Below are positions 40,985 through 52,103 of a stretch of 64,000 bases of DNA, one piece after another (within the stretch, counting starts at the first letter, position 1; every line of letters begins with the position of its first letter). The translations under genes were made by a program, and so were the position numbers. The stretch spans positions 82,621,968 to 82,685,967 of the forward strand of contig CM053033.1 of assembly GCA_028564925.1 (NCBI GenBank). The letters are read 5' to 3'. The notes beneath the pieces were generated by a model that saw only the letters and a program-made list of their open reading frames with translations, had not been told where the DNA came from and ran no database searches. The DNA comes from Lithobates sylvaticus. Lineage: Eukaryota > Chordata > Amphibia > Anura > Ranidae.

Positions 40985-42073
40985 CCACATTCTGCCTGGC
41001 CTATAGCAAAATGATAGCCGGTCAGTGATTTCATTATCCTGACTGGGCATCATATGACATCCAGTAGGATAAGCCGCTCGCATGCGCCCCCGGGAGAATG
41101 CAGCACAGCCATCGGTAGTGCGGTGTGTCGCCCTGACACACAGCATCTCCGATCTCGGTAAATAGCCTGTGACATAGGTTCGTTACCATGTGATCAGCTG
41201 TGTCCAATTACAGCTGATCACATCGTAACCAGGAAGTGCCAATTATCGGCTTTTCCTCTATTCACGCTGACAAAGTGCGAATAGACCCCAGGGGGGGTCT
41301 GCACTGATAATCAGCACATTGATCATCAGTGTGGACCCATCAAGGATGCCCACAAGTGCCCACCTAGGATGCCAACCCATGCCCACCAGGGATGCCAACC
41401 AGTGCCCACCAGGGATGCCAACCGGTGCCCACCACAGATCCCAATCAGTACCCACCAGGGATGCCAACCGGTGCCCACCACAGATTTCAATCAGTGCCCA
41501 CCAGGAATGCCATGAGGGATGCCAATCAGTAACCCATCAATAATGCCTGTCGGTGCCTCCTTATCAGTGCTGCCTATCAGTGCCCATCAGTGCCACCCAT
41601 TAGTGCCCATCATTACCGTCTATCAGTGCCCATAAGTGCTACCAATCAGTTCCACCCACTAGTGCTGCCTATCAGTTACCATCAGTGCTGCATATCAGTG
41701 CCGCTTATGAATGCTGCATATAAGTGCCTCATCATCAGTGCCCATCAGTGCCGCCTCATCAGTGCTCATCAGTGCAGCCTCATCAGTACCTGTCAGTGAA
41801 AGAGAAAATGTATTTACACAATTTTATAACAGAAACAAAGAAAAAACTTTTTTTTTTTCAACATTTTTGGTATTTTCTTACTTGATTATCAAAAAATAAA
41901 AAACCTAGCAGTGATTAAATACTACCAAGGAAAGCTCTATTTGTGATAAAAAATGTTATATGGGCACAGTGTTGCATGACCGTGAAATTGTCATTCAAAG
42001 TGAGACAGCGCTAAAAGCTGAAAATTGGCCTAGGCAGGAAGGGGGTGAAAGTGCCTGGTATTGAAGTAGTTAA
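40985..42073 (+). mobile_element. Non-autonomous DNA transposon carrying a minisatellite
   Basis: It contains blocks I recognise as one abundant frog repeat: TGACTGGGCATCATATGACA, the dyad TGATCAGCTGTGTCCAATTA / CAGCTGATCACATCG, an internal minisatellite (41335-41800), and a tail CTGAAAATTGGCCTAGGCAG ... GTATTGAAGTAGTTAA. The last TTAA may be the target site. The left end is uncertain; superfamily not assigned (piggyBac-like target is possible). Confidence 0.55.
41335..41800 (+). repeat. Minisatellite, CCCACCAGGGATGCCAACC to CAGTGCCCATCAGTGCC type
   Basis: About 20-bp units change gradually along the array from ATGCCAACCAGTGCCCACCA to ATCAGTGCCCATCAGTGCCG. It is internal to the transposon at 40985-42073. 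Confidence 0.9.
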
Positions 42074-42641
42074 AACAGTTTCTGAAAAAATAGCTCCTTC
42101 ATCCTTATTTCCAATGGCAGCAGGTGCTGTCAGCTGTTCACTCTATGTTTTTGTGGTCACACAAGTGTTATTATGCAGTTTATCACAGCACACTACAGTA
42201 CATGGTAAATGCGCTGGTACAGTCCAGTGCCACTCATTTTAATGGACACCCCAATGCACCTTCCGATGGACATAGGGTGCACTGCCAAAAATGGTTCATG
42301 TGTCAACTGGAAGGTGATTTGATTGAATGGCACCGCATCACACCCATGCATTTATTGTGTGTTGATGTGTGTTGCGTTATTATGCACGGTAATGAGCACA
42401 TTACCACGTTACAATACGGTGAATATGTCACAAAAGCCAACCTAAAGCTAACTTCAGAGTCTTTGTTGTAATCTTTAAGAGGGAACTTTCTCTGCAACTA
42501 CACAGGTAATTGAGGGATTGTTTTAAAGCTCTTTTGCTGCTTGTTAAAAAAGCACAGACAGTTTTCCATTTTCATTTCCCTAGCCTCCCTTTTGTTCCAG
42601 CACAGCAGCTTTAGAAAACCTTAGCAACATTAGGAACTTAC
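42074..42641. other. Intergenic sequence, probable old repeat remains
   Basis: Weak self-complementary stretches (ATGCACGGTAATGAGCAC, GTGCACTGCC) suggest a decayed MITE, but no ends can be defined. Confidence 0.35.
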
Positions 42642-42784
42642 TGGAGTGTTGGATACCTGTGTCTCCTGCCATAGGCTGGTTTCTTCTCCGAACCCCAACA
42701 TAACTACTGAGTCCTGCATCAGAGGAAGGGGTTCAGAGGAAGGAACCAAGATTTGGTTGGGGGACACAGGCATCCAACACTCCA
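42642..42784. mobile_element. Small inverted-repeat element
   Basis: Arms GGAGTGTTGGATACCTGTGT (42642) and the complement of ACACAGGCATCCAACACTCC (to 42784) differ at one position over 21 bp. Confidence 0.65.
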
Positions 42785-42959
42785 GGAAGTGGCGAATGCA
42801 AAAACACTTCCTGAAGCAGCAGCAATGGAGCAGAGGAGAGGCTGGGCAAATGGGCCAACAGAGAGGTGAGCATATACTGTCTTCTGTTTGAGCAAAGGAA
42901 AGTTTTTAAAGTTTTTAAAACTGTAGAGATCTGACACAATATAAATATATAAATGACAA

Positions 42960-43700
42960 TAAATGACTTATAAACATATAGCAGAGGTAAATAGTAGCGC
43001 TAACAGATAGTAATTTCACTTAGAAAAAAAAAAAAACACAGTGATCGGGTGTAACAGAGATTAATAGTCCATGAGTAGCTTCATAATCACACGCCTTGTT
43101 GCTGAACATCCAACTGTCACCACACCATGTGAGTAAACGTGCCACCACTTCCCCAGTCAGATGTAAACTCACCAGATAATATTGTCTCACACTCTCATGT
43201 TTTGGCAAAAAGAGCAATAACCCCTTCTGGGTTAAAACGGCATCCCATCAGACAGAGGTCTAAGGAAAACGTAATATGTGGAGAAAATAAACTCCAGATA
43301 GTGTAATATCGTAAAAAGAGTTTATTTAAACATAGCATTACATCCCCAGCCTAATGGTAGTGCACTTACCAGAAGGCCATGAACATCTCACATAGGTATT
43401 GTGTATGATGCCAGAAATATCACATCGCGGCGGGCATAAGAAACTTAAAATTCCGCCCGAATACCTCATCCAAAAACACTCAGAATGTCACTTCCGGTGG
43501 TACGTTATCAACACTTTCGGTTGCTGTACAACCAAGTCCCGACCCGTTTCGTCATACCGACTTATTGGCTTGTTTTGTCCAGGAGAGAGGAGAAACAGAT
43601 TGACTTGCCTGAACCTCCACTCTCCTGGCAGATGGCGCTTCCCAACAATCTGGAAGTGGACTGTCCCTAGGCATCCCATGTCCAGAGCAGCCCTATAGTG
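42960..43700 (-). mobile_element. Possible Penelope-type terminal fragment
   Basis: On the minus strand, 43565-43540 contains GTCGGTATGACGAAACGGGT, which resembles the stem II-GAAAC portion of hammerhead ribozymes found in frog Penelope-like terminal repeats. The surrounding sequence (GAGTTTATTTAAACATAGC, CACTTCCGGTGG) has the look of such a repeat. No coding part is present. Confidence 0.35.
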
Positions 43701-44429
43701 TGTGGGTCTTGAGGCTCCAGGGACCTATCTAGCGGCAGGGAGGCAGGAAGTATCAAAGGATCGGGTAAGTATATCTCCTTTTACTGTTCCACTAGGCCAA
43801 AATGAGCAAATAAATCTTGCAATGTGGGCACAGCCCCACTGCAAGGGATACGTTTTTATTTGCCCAGAGTTGGGATTTGAATCTGTGTTCACTCAGAGTA
43901 CTCATATCATGTGAAATTGAAACCGTAATTAAATGTTTGAAGTACACATAGTTTCACCAGCTGCCCGTTCTGTTCCATCCCCTGCTTTCCTATTGGCAGA
44001 GGGAGGGAGCCAATGGAACAGAGCTACAAAAACAGCAAAGAATTGTGGGACATGTAGTCCCCATCACCCATGGCCCCATAGCCTTCAGTGGGGGCAGGAC
44101 TGCAGATCCCAGCATGCTCTGGCCAAAAAGGAGAAGACAACAAGAGGCTGACTGGGAGTTGGGCAGACACCATGAGGCAAGGAAAAGACCGGACCCAGGA
44201 GAGAGGTGTTGCCTCCCGGGTCAGCGCACTGTTCCTTTTAAGCATCCACAGCCGGTCGGGGACATCCAGTGGCACTAGCAATCCCAAGTGCATTCTCTAG
44301 GTGCACCTGTACAGACGGCGTGAAGTGTTCCAGTTGTAAGATAGCCAGTCGGACTACCTGAAGAGCCTGCCTGATCCAGAACATTTCCGTTTGGGCCTTG
44401 ATCACAGGATTGGTGAGAGAGCACTGGAT

Positions 44430-44716
44430 CAACAAAATCCGCTGTCGCAAATTCCGATCGTGTGTACACAATTCTGACGCACAAAGTTCCACGCATGCTC
44501 GGAATCAAGCAGAAGAGCCGCACTGGCTATTGAACTTAATTTTTCTCGGCTCGTCATATGTTTTGTACTTCACCGCATTCTTGACATTCGCAATTTCCGA
44601 CCAACTTTGTGTGACCGTGTGCATGCAAGACAAGTTTCAGACAACATCCGTCGGAAAAAATCCATGGATTTTATTGTCGGAATGTCCGATCAATGTCTGA
44701 TCGTGTGTACGGGGCA
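44430..44716. mobile_element. MITE-B copy 2, left-truncated
   Basis: Right end CGTGTGTACGGGGCA followed by TAA (44717-44719); the interior has CGCATGCTCGGAATCAAGCA and TTTCTCGGCTCGTCATATG as in other B copies. The left terminus is missing. Confidence 0.75.
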
Positions 44717-45028
44717 TAAGAGGGTTTGCCTCTGCTCTTGGGGTTATTCATCTTGAAGAGTCCCCTGAAAGCAGCCAGTACCATAGAGTTCTATTGCTTT
44801 TGATTCTCAGTCATTATTATACCGTTGGCCTATTTGAGAGATATAGGTCTACTGTTCAGCTATATTGTTATTGTTTGTTACCATCTCAAAAAAAAGTCAC
44901 AGTAAAGACTATTTCTGCGTTTTACTTTAACGTGTGTCTTTCATTGGTAGTGTTTGCACTAACATTATTGCCAGGTGTGCCAGAGGCGCTAAGACTGTTC
45001 TTGGGTTGAGAGGCAGAGTACAGAACCA

Positions 45029-46058
45029 ATTGATGGGCACAGCAAGGCTGCATTTGATGGGCACAGCAAGGCTGCATTTGATGGGCACATTGAGGCTGCA
45101 ATTGATGGGCACAGTGAGGCTGCATTTGATGGGCACAGTGAGGCTGCATTTGATGGGAACAGTGAGGCTGCATTTGATGGGAACAGTGAGACTGCAATTA
45201 ATGGGCACAGTAAGGCTACATTTGATAGGCACAGTGAGGCTGCAATTGATGGGCACAGTGAGGCTGAAATTGATGGGTACAGTGAGGCTGCATTTGATGG
45301 GCATAGTGAGGCTGCATTTAAAGGGCACAGTAAGGCTGCATTTGATGGGCACAGTGAGGCTGCAATTGATGAGCACAGTGAGGTTGCATTTGATGGGAAC
45401 AGTGAGACTGCAATTAATGGGCACAGTAAGGCTACATTTGATGGGCACAGTGAGGCTGCAATTGACAGGCACAGTGAGGCTGCATTTGACTGGCACAATG
45501 AGGCTGCAATTGATGGGCACAGTGAGGCTGCAATTGATGGGCACAGTGAGGCTGCATTTGATGGGCACAGTGAGGCTGCATTTGATGGGCACAGTGAGGC
45601 TGCATTTAATGGGAACAGTGAGGCTGCAATTAATGGGCCCAGTGAGGCTGCATTTGATGGGCACAGTGAGGTTGCAATTGACAGGCACAGCGAGGCTGCA
45701 ATTCATGGGTCCAGTGAGGCTGCAATTCATGGGCACAGTGAGGCTGCATTTGATGGTCACAGTGAGGCTGCATTTGATGGTCACAGTGAGGCTGCATTTA
45801 ATGGGAACAGTGAGGCTGCAATTAATGGGCCCAGTGAGGCTGCATTTGATGGGCACAGTGAGGTTGCAATTGACAGGCACAGCGAGGCTGCAATTCATGG
45901 GTCCAGTGAGGCTGCAATTCATGGGCACAGTGAGGCTGCATTTGATGGTCACAGTGAGGCTGCATTTGATGGTCACAGTGAGGCTGCATTTGATGGGCAC
46001 AGTGAGCCTGCATTTGATGGGCAGAGTGAGGCTGCAACTGATGGGCACAGTGGGGCTT
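45029..46058. repeat. 24-bp minisatellite, about 43 units
   Basis: The unit is close to GGCTGCATTTGATGGGCACAGTGA (24 bp; first 20: GGCTGCATTTGATGGGCACA). Since 24 is a multiple of three, long open frames run on both strands (378 codons plus, 373 minus), all of them repeat shadows. Higher-order structure: a 192-bp (8-unit) block at about 45605 repeats at 45797, and a 216-bp (9-unit) block at about 45180 repeats at 45396. Confidence 0.97.
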
Positions 46059-46064
46059 CATCCA

Positions 46065-46373
46065 ATCTGACAGAGCTTGAGCTATTTTTCAAAAAAGAAT
46101 AGGCAAAAATGTCACTCTCTAGATGTGCAAAGCTGGTAGAGACATCCCCAAAAAGACTTGCAGCTGTAATTGCAGTGAAAAGCTGGTTCTACAAAGTATT
46201 GACTCAATACGCAAAAAATTTTTGAAAAACATTTATCATTTTCCTTCCACTTCACAATTATGTGCCACTTTGTGTTGGTCTATCACATAAAAGTTTCAAT
46301 AAAATACATTTATGTTTTTGGTTGTAACATGACACAATTTCAAGGGGTATGAATACTTTTTCAAGGCACTGTA
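46065..46373 (+). mobile_element. Tc1-like remnant, C-terminal and 3' end
   Basis: Directly after the minisatellite the frame reads NLTELELFFKKE, then a stop, AKMSLSRCAKLVETSPKRLA and AVIAV, the C-terminus of a Tc1-type transposase with one stop codon (46100) and a lost terminal GGSTKY. The 3' tail follows to CAAGGCACTGTA at 46373, as at 31720-31856. Confidence 0.8.
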
Positions 46374-46376
46374 TAA

Positions 46377-47005
46377 TACTATGTGACTATGGTGGGGACA
46401 TTAGAGTGTAAGTTCCTTTGGTGCGGAAATTGATGTGAATGGCTTAGCGTTCACTGCACAGCACAGAATATGTAAGCGCTATATATAAGCGCTATTAAAT
46501 ATATAAAAATAAAAATAAAAAATATATAGCTTGTGACTGTGGTGGAACATTAACGTGTAGGCTCCTTTGGTGCAGACACTGATGGCTCATTGTTCTATGT
46601 ACAGCACTGCAGAAAGTGTCAGACCTATAGAAAGATAATAATCTTGTGTGACTGTGATATGGACATTAAGCGTGAGACCCACTGCTGCAGAGAATGTTGT
46701 GAATACTATAACTCTGTTCTCTGTACAGCATTGTGGAAAATTTAAGAAATGTATAAATGTATAATAATAATGTGTGACTGTGGTGGGGATATAAGAGTGT
46801 GAGCTCCTTTTGTGCAGAGACTGATGTGAATGTCTCCACTCTCTGTACAGTGCTGCGGACTATGTCAGAGATATATAAATGCAATATAACAAAACTGTGT
46901 GCTGTATGCTAGAGTGTACGCTCCTATGATGTAGAGACAAAAGTGAATGGCTTAGTGTTTTTTTGTACAGTGCTGCAGAATATATCAGTACTATATAAAT
47001 TAATA
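46377..47005 (+). repeat. Tandem array of SINE-tail copies
   Basis: Five diverged copies of about 115-150 bp, each with TGTGACTGTGGTGGGGACAT, TGTAAGCTCCT.TGGTGCAG, GTACAGCACTGC and TATATAAAT. The unit matches the 3' part of the SINE at 21569-21845, but no copy has the polymerase III head. Confidence 0.8.
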
Positions 47006-47581
47006 CAATTAAAGAAATAAACCATCCCACCAGGCAGAAACCAGTATATGCAATTCTGGACTGGCCAGGAGGTGGTGCAACAGGACTGGTGAAAATATTA
47101 AGACCCCGATGAGAAGTGGGCAATCAATTCTCAGCGAGAGAGAAAAAAAAAAGGAGAAAGCAAGAAATAGCACAGAACGTAACAAAAGAAGAAAAAGTGT
47201 AATTCAGAAAGCATCGTCAATGGATAAATGAAACATTGAAGAAGGAAGGGAGAGCATTGATGTCTTTTGAAGGGTCTTCCACTTAATGGTACATTAAGTC
47301 CCCAGACCTCCTTGCTGGATATATGTAGACATATCAGCTGTACATGTCAGGCAGGTGATGCTGGAAGGCTGATGTGGGCTTCTCTTCCATTTCCTGGAGC
47401 CTGGAATTATTAAAGTGAAGCAGAACGCCTCAGTCCATTTGCAGGACATGAGAGGAGGGGACACTCTACTGGCTTCACTACTGCTCTCATCAGCAGAATC
47501 AGGGGAGACAAGTTAGAGCCAAGACTCAAACATTTTCTAATTTTGCAATAGCAAACTTGATGCTTTGTCCCTATCCAACAG
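47006..47581. other. Sequence upstream of the unassigned exon, nothing recognised
   Basis: No repeat or gene supported; an A/G-rich stretch lies at 47130-47270. Confidence 0.4.
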
Positions 47582-47761
47582 CGAAAAAATCTCTGCTGGA
47601 ATGCCATTTGCGGATAAAGAAAGAAGCCTTCAGGGGATTTACAAGTCTACGGTCCACCATCAGCACCAGCATCACCCAGGGGACAAGAGGATGTGCAGCG
47701 AGTGCTATACCAACCAGACCTTTGTCTACGATGATGGCAGCACCCAGAAATACACTTCCAG
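47582..47761 (+). CDS. Unassigned exon-like open frame
   Basis: A 180-bp open frame is bounded by a good acceptor (TTTGTCCCTATCCAACAG) and a GT donor (CCAG|GTAAAT). It encodes EKISAGMPFADKERSLQGIY, then KSTVHHQHQHHPGDKRMCSE and CYTNQTFVYDDGSTQKYTS. The composition is that of a real coding exon: mixed, no tandem repeat, CpG kept, a CxxC pair. An upstream acceptor at 47551 would extend it by ten codons. I do not recognise the protein. It lies 17 kb from the adamts13 start on the opposite strand and may be part of a divergent neighbour. No partner exon was found nearby, so it could also be a fossil exon. Confidence 0.45.
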
Positions 47762-48079
47762 GTAAATTGTCTCTGTATTTGCCCTCAGCGGGGAAGAGGT
47801 TAAAGGTTGGGTTTTCACATTTATTTTTATCTGCTTAGAAAATAGACCAAAAAGACAAGCTTTTGAAATGTGCTGTTTTCAAGTCATTTGTGACATAAGA
47901 CAAACAAACCTGTTTGGAAAGCATGCGTTTTTAGGTGTTGGATTTGCCTATAAATGGTGTTGCTTTAATTCCAGATGGTTGTCTTGTCTGAAGGCAAAAT
48001 GATACCAGCACAAAGTTTGGGTTGATCCATCAAGTGGATTAAAAAATAGATTACATATTTTTTTTAGGTTAAATAGATA

Positions 48080-48190
48080 TAAAATCTGCCATTTTTGACC
48101 TCCCCTGAAAATGCTAGCTGAATGGCTGTCTTGTTGACCCCTACACTATTTTGAGTCAAGAATGCAAGATCAGGACTTTTGACTTTCCTG
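48080..48190. repeat. Repeat fragment, inverted match to the hAT interior at 52240-52350
   Basis: CTGCCATTTTTGACCTCCCC, TGTCTTGTTGACCCCTACAC and TATTTTGAGTCAAGAATGCA read here are the complement of the sequence at 52240-52350. Confidence 0.8.
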
Positions 48191-48271
48191 TTGTGCAAAC
48201 TTGTTCCAGGTTAGTAACTCAGGAAAAGCTGAGAATAACAGGCAGTCAACTAGAATATTCAGGAAGCTGAC

Positions 48272-48350
48272 CTGACATTGATCATTGACCTGAGAGACCA
48301 TTGACCTGACATTGATCATTGACCTGAGAGACCATTGACCTGACATTGGC
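48272..48350. repeat. 34-bp tandem duplication
   Basis: CTGACATTGATCATTGACCT and the following 14 bp are repeated exactly at 48306, followed by a partial third copy. Confidence 0.9.
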
Positions 48351-48395
48351 AACCTCAATATGTTTTTCATGACAGGTTTACTTGAAATCTCAGAA

Positions 48396-49690
48396 CTATC
48401 TTTAAAGATGACAATTCTGGAAGTAAAGCAGGCTTACGGTATATTGTAAAAATAAAATGGTGAAATGTAATTTCAAACTTTGTGCACCGACACATTGAAA
48501 GTATTCCCTGTCCTTATAGAATGTATATTTGTTTTCATCTGAAGTTGGAACCTCCATATGTTATGCAGGTAATTAGGTTGTATAAAGTTTCAGGTTCATC
48601 AGGTCCAGCCAATAACATTTCTGGTCCAGAAAAGACAAAACATTCGTCACTTGAGTGATTGTGTACACTTTTACCCCACAAGGAAAAAAGCATAAATCTG
48701 AACTGTAAAATGCTATTACCTGGATCAAAATATTGTTTTATTATTTATCAGTAATTATACTCAATAATATCAATCATCATGAGCAAATATTCCAGCCCTT
48801 TATCGTCCATTAGCACTTTTCCAATAGTACTTCCTGTTCTTGCTGTGAAGAACCTCTTCCTTTATATGTAATGGATTTTCCTGACTTTCTCACACAATAG
48901 TACAAATTATTAATTGTGACATTTGTAAAAATTTAATGAAATAAATAAAAAACGTGTTACTGTACTTTATCACAACTAGACAAGGTAGATGTTTTAAGCC
49001 TTCATTACGGTGAAATCTTATTAGACAATGAGCTCTACCCAGGGGAAAAGGCATATTTAACACTATATTGGCACTGGGTTTCCCAAAAAAACAAGTATGC
49101 AACTTTAGTGCTACATATGACAAAACTGAAGCCATACAGTATATATTAAATGAACATTGAAACCACCATGAATGGGACATTGTAAAAAATTGTTTTTTGA
49201 CAATTGATTTGTTAATGGGGTGCAGATAAATGACCATGTAGAATACCCGTTTCTAAGACAGGAGTAGTAGTGCCAAAAGATAACAGCTCCAAGCCAAAAA
49301 CTAAAACTGCTGATATTGTAGAGCTAAAGATGAATAATCTGCAGCAGATGGGGTCTACAACAGTACAATCTGTTTTCAACATTTTTGACCTGCAAGCTGT
49401 TCTCCACTGACAAAAAAATCATGTTTTTTAGAGTAAATTAATTTGGAAATTTAGACAACCCACCCATTTAATGGGAATGATGAGTCCTCTGACACCATGA
49501 TGTCACATTGAAGGTGTGTCCTTGTTCCATCCAAAAAGCAGATACCGATGTGTGGTGTGTGCCATAACAGCCATCTACATCAGTCCAGATTGTCATTTCT
49601 GTGCACTGTTAGAAAGAAAAACATTTAAAGAACACAATGTTCCTTGTCAGGTAACAACATAGCATGTTACATTTGCTTTACTGTTGTTGG
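48396..49690. other. Intergenic or intronic sequence, nothing recognised
   Basis: AT-rich; no repeats, exons or RNA genes that I can support. Confidence 0.5.
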
Positions 49691-49699
49691 CCGTCAGCA

Positions 49700-49958
49700 C
49701 TGTGGAATATGTATGTAAGCTCCATGGTGCAGAAACAGATGTAAATGGATCAGTGTTCTCTATACAGCACTGCAAAATATATCAGAGCTAAATAATGTAT
49801 ACAATGTGTGTCCATGGTGGGGACGTTAGAGCGTAAGCTCCTCTGGTGCAGATAATTATGTGAATAAGTCAGTGTTCTCTGTACAGCACTGTGGAATATG
49901 TCAGAGCTATATAAAGTTATAATAATATTAGTGTGTGACTGTGGTGGGACATTAGAAT
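49700..49958 (+). repeat. SINE-tail copies, interrupted by a hAT
   Basis: Two copies of the same tail unit as at 46377; a third begins at about 49932, is broken by the hAT at 49959-50388 and resumes at 50389. Confidence 0.8.
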
Positions 49959-50388
49959 TAGAGGCATTGCTAGACCCTGGCATTTTGGGCACTGGGTCTC
50001 TAGTCAAGTGTCCCGGGTCTCAGATGTGCAGCCACTACTTCCTAAGGTGGATAGGAGCACTTACGGCTCTTGTCTAGGTGAGCATACTTTAGCTGAAAAG
50101 GGAGAAATCTTGTGTAAAAGACATATAGACATCCTTGTATTGTTCAACCTCTAGTAATGGGTAGAAAGTGTATTAGTAACTTCCGGTTTGACACTAAAGT
50201 CCAAACAGTAGAGAATGAAGAAGATACTGTAGAAAAAAGGAAGAAAGAGTAAAAAGAAGGAAAATAGAAGATAGGGTGAAATAAAAAATATGTATGAGCC
50301 CTGTTCACTGGGGCACTCAGTTTAGGTATGCTCCATTGTGCCCTGGGGTTTTCTTTTTTTTTTTTTTTTAACTCTAGCAATGCATCTG
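49959..50388. mobile_element. Non-autonomous hAT
   Basis: Ends TAGAGGCATTGCTAG and (inward) CAGATGCATTGCTAG; 8-bp duplications ATTAGAAT (49951-49958) and ATCAGAAT (50389-50396) differ by one base. It splits a SINE-tail unit, whose two halves join naturally across it (ACATTAGAAT ... GTAAGCTC). Contains a T-run near 50352. Confidence 0.85.
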
Positions 50389-50581
50389 ATCAGAATGTAA
50401 GCTCTTCAGGTGCAGCGACTGATGTAATTTGTTTAGTGTTTTCTGTACAGTTCTTTGGAATATTCAGAGCTTTATAAATTAATATTCATAAAAATGTTTG
50501 ACTGTGGTGGAGAGGAGACATTAGATTTTCAATCAGCTCTAATGCATAGGTCTTATAAATATGATATAAATAGTAATAATG

Positions 50582-51107
50582 GCAGAGATAACCCTGCAGT
50601 CACTCTGAAGGCTGCCCTCTTACGTTACGTCAGGTAACCTGTTCTTTAGGGGACCTAGATCGAACTTGTCAGACCGGCCCAAAGAGGACTACTCTTGTGG
50701 TGTGGCATAATGCCAGGGCTAAATACCATTCTCCTCTGACCATTTCTCCACATACACCCTTGTGGGGTAATCCCACCCTATCTCATCTACGTAGTATCTC
50801 TGATCCGAGTCTGTGGGCGGCTCGAACAGTGTTTTGCCTGAAATACATTATGTCAGATGGGAGACTAATGGGATTTTCCGACCTCAAAGCTAAATATAAC
50901 CGTTCAAATTTGCCTTTCAATAATTTTATATCTCATCATATGTTTGGAATACACGTTGAACTTTTTGGGTCTCTCTAAAAAGGTTTTGTTTAAGTGCTAA
51001 GATGGTCTATACCTGTATCTTCTATGTTGTGTATTGTATGCTGCTTTGCTTGTATCTGATTGATCTTTCCCTCAATAAACATTTTCTACTTGTAAAAAAA
51101 ATTGTAA
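50582..51107 (+). mobile_element. 5'-truncated Tx1/L1-type LINE 3' end
   Basis: The segment encodes LWGNPTLSHLRSISDPSLWA and YIMSDGRLMGFSDLKAKY, typical of the far C-terminus of a Tx1-type ORF2, then a 3' UTR with CAATAAACATTTTC and an A tail. GTAATAATGG occurs at 50572-50581 and 51111-51120, a likely target duplication. Confidence 0.75.
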
Positions 51108-51120
51108 TAATGGTAATAAC

Positions 51121-51689
51121 AACAACATTTTAATCTATAACTGTTATAATAGCCTTAAAAGATTTTTTACTATAAAATGTTTTCCTTACGACACAGCTGA
51201 TTACAGATCGAGGTAAAGGGCCAATCGTAGCATCCCTTTACTACATGATCAGCTGTGTCCAATCAGTCGGCTCTCTGCATTCCATTCCTTTCCTTGTGCT
51301 AACAGCATAAGGAGAGGAGAGCATATTACTGGCTTGTGTGAAAGGGACTTAAAAAAATTAAAAAAATAAAATGTTTTTAATCATTTTAAACATATTTGAC
51401 ATTTAAATGCCAATCGAAATCTTACAAAATGGGGGTGTGATGAAGGTGTATCTTGTGCCAAACTATTTTGGTCCTAAAAGATGTCTTTTCCTAGCTCAAA
51501 AAGTTTGAAGGTATACAAAGTGCAACATTACCGTTTAAAGGACAGCTACCCCAATACCTCCATGCCCAAACTGCTGTAAAGAGGAATAAACATTTAGCTG
51601 AAAACAACCTTCATTTCAGGTCCTGCTGCAGCTCACGATTAGATAACAGCAAGTGCACATTAGCCAGCAGAATATTAGCATGCATAAAA
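51121..51689. other. Intergenic, with a fragment of a dyad repeat
   Basis: At 51188-51260, CAGCTGATTACAG and TACATGATCAGCTGTGTCCA recall the dyad of the transposon at 41160-41225; otherwise nothing recognised. Confidence 0.4.
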
Positions 51690-51943
51690 AAGGGGAGAGA
51701 TATAAAACTATAATCCTGCCATTTTATAAAACTCTGGTTAGGCCACATCTGGAGTATTCCGTCCAGTTCTGGTCACCAGTCCTCAGAAGGGATGTACTGG
51801 AGATGGAGAGAGTCCAATGAAGGGCAACAAAATTAATAAGGGGATTGGAGGACCTCAATTATGAGGAACAACTACAAGCACTAAATTTATTCTCACTGGA
51901 GAAGAGACGCTTGAGGGGATATGATAGCGATTTACAAATACCT
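51690..51943 (+). mobile_element. CR1/L2-type LINE 3' part, left half
   Basis: Encodes YKTLVRPHLEYSVQFWSPVL, RRDVLEMERVQ, a stop, and [13 protein letters not shown], the C-terminal signature of CR1/L2-type ORF2. It is interrupted by the Tx1-type LINE and continues at 57341. Confidence 0.8.
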
Positions 51944-52103
51944 TTTTTTTTTTTTTTTAAAGATATTTTTATTTGATTTAAAGACAAACCAACATACAAA
52001 AAGAAAGAAAACTTTGGTTGTTCATTGATATGCATCTACAAGTATTACATTCTTTCAATCAAGAACAAAAGGGCAATGCACTATATGATTAGAAGTTGTA
52101 GAG

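Noticed and set aside
44927-46070. Overlapping 378- and 373-codon frames on opposite strands
   Set aside because: Both are readings of the 24-bp minisatellite; the unit length is a multiple of three.
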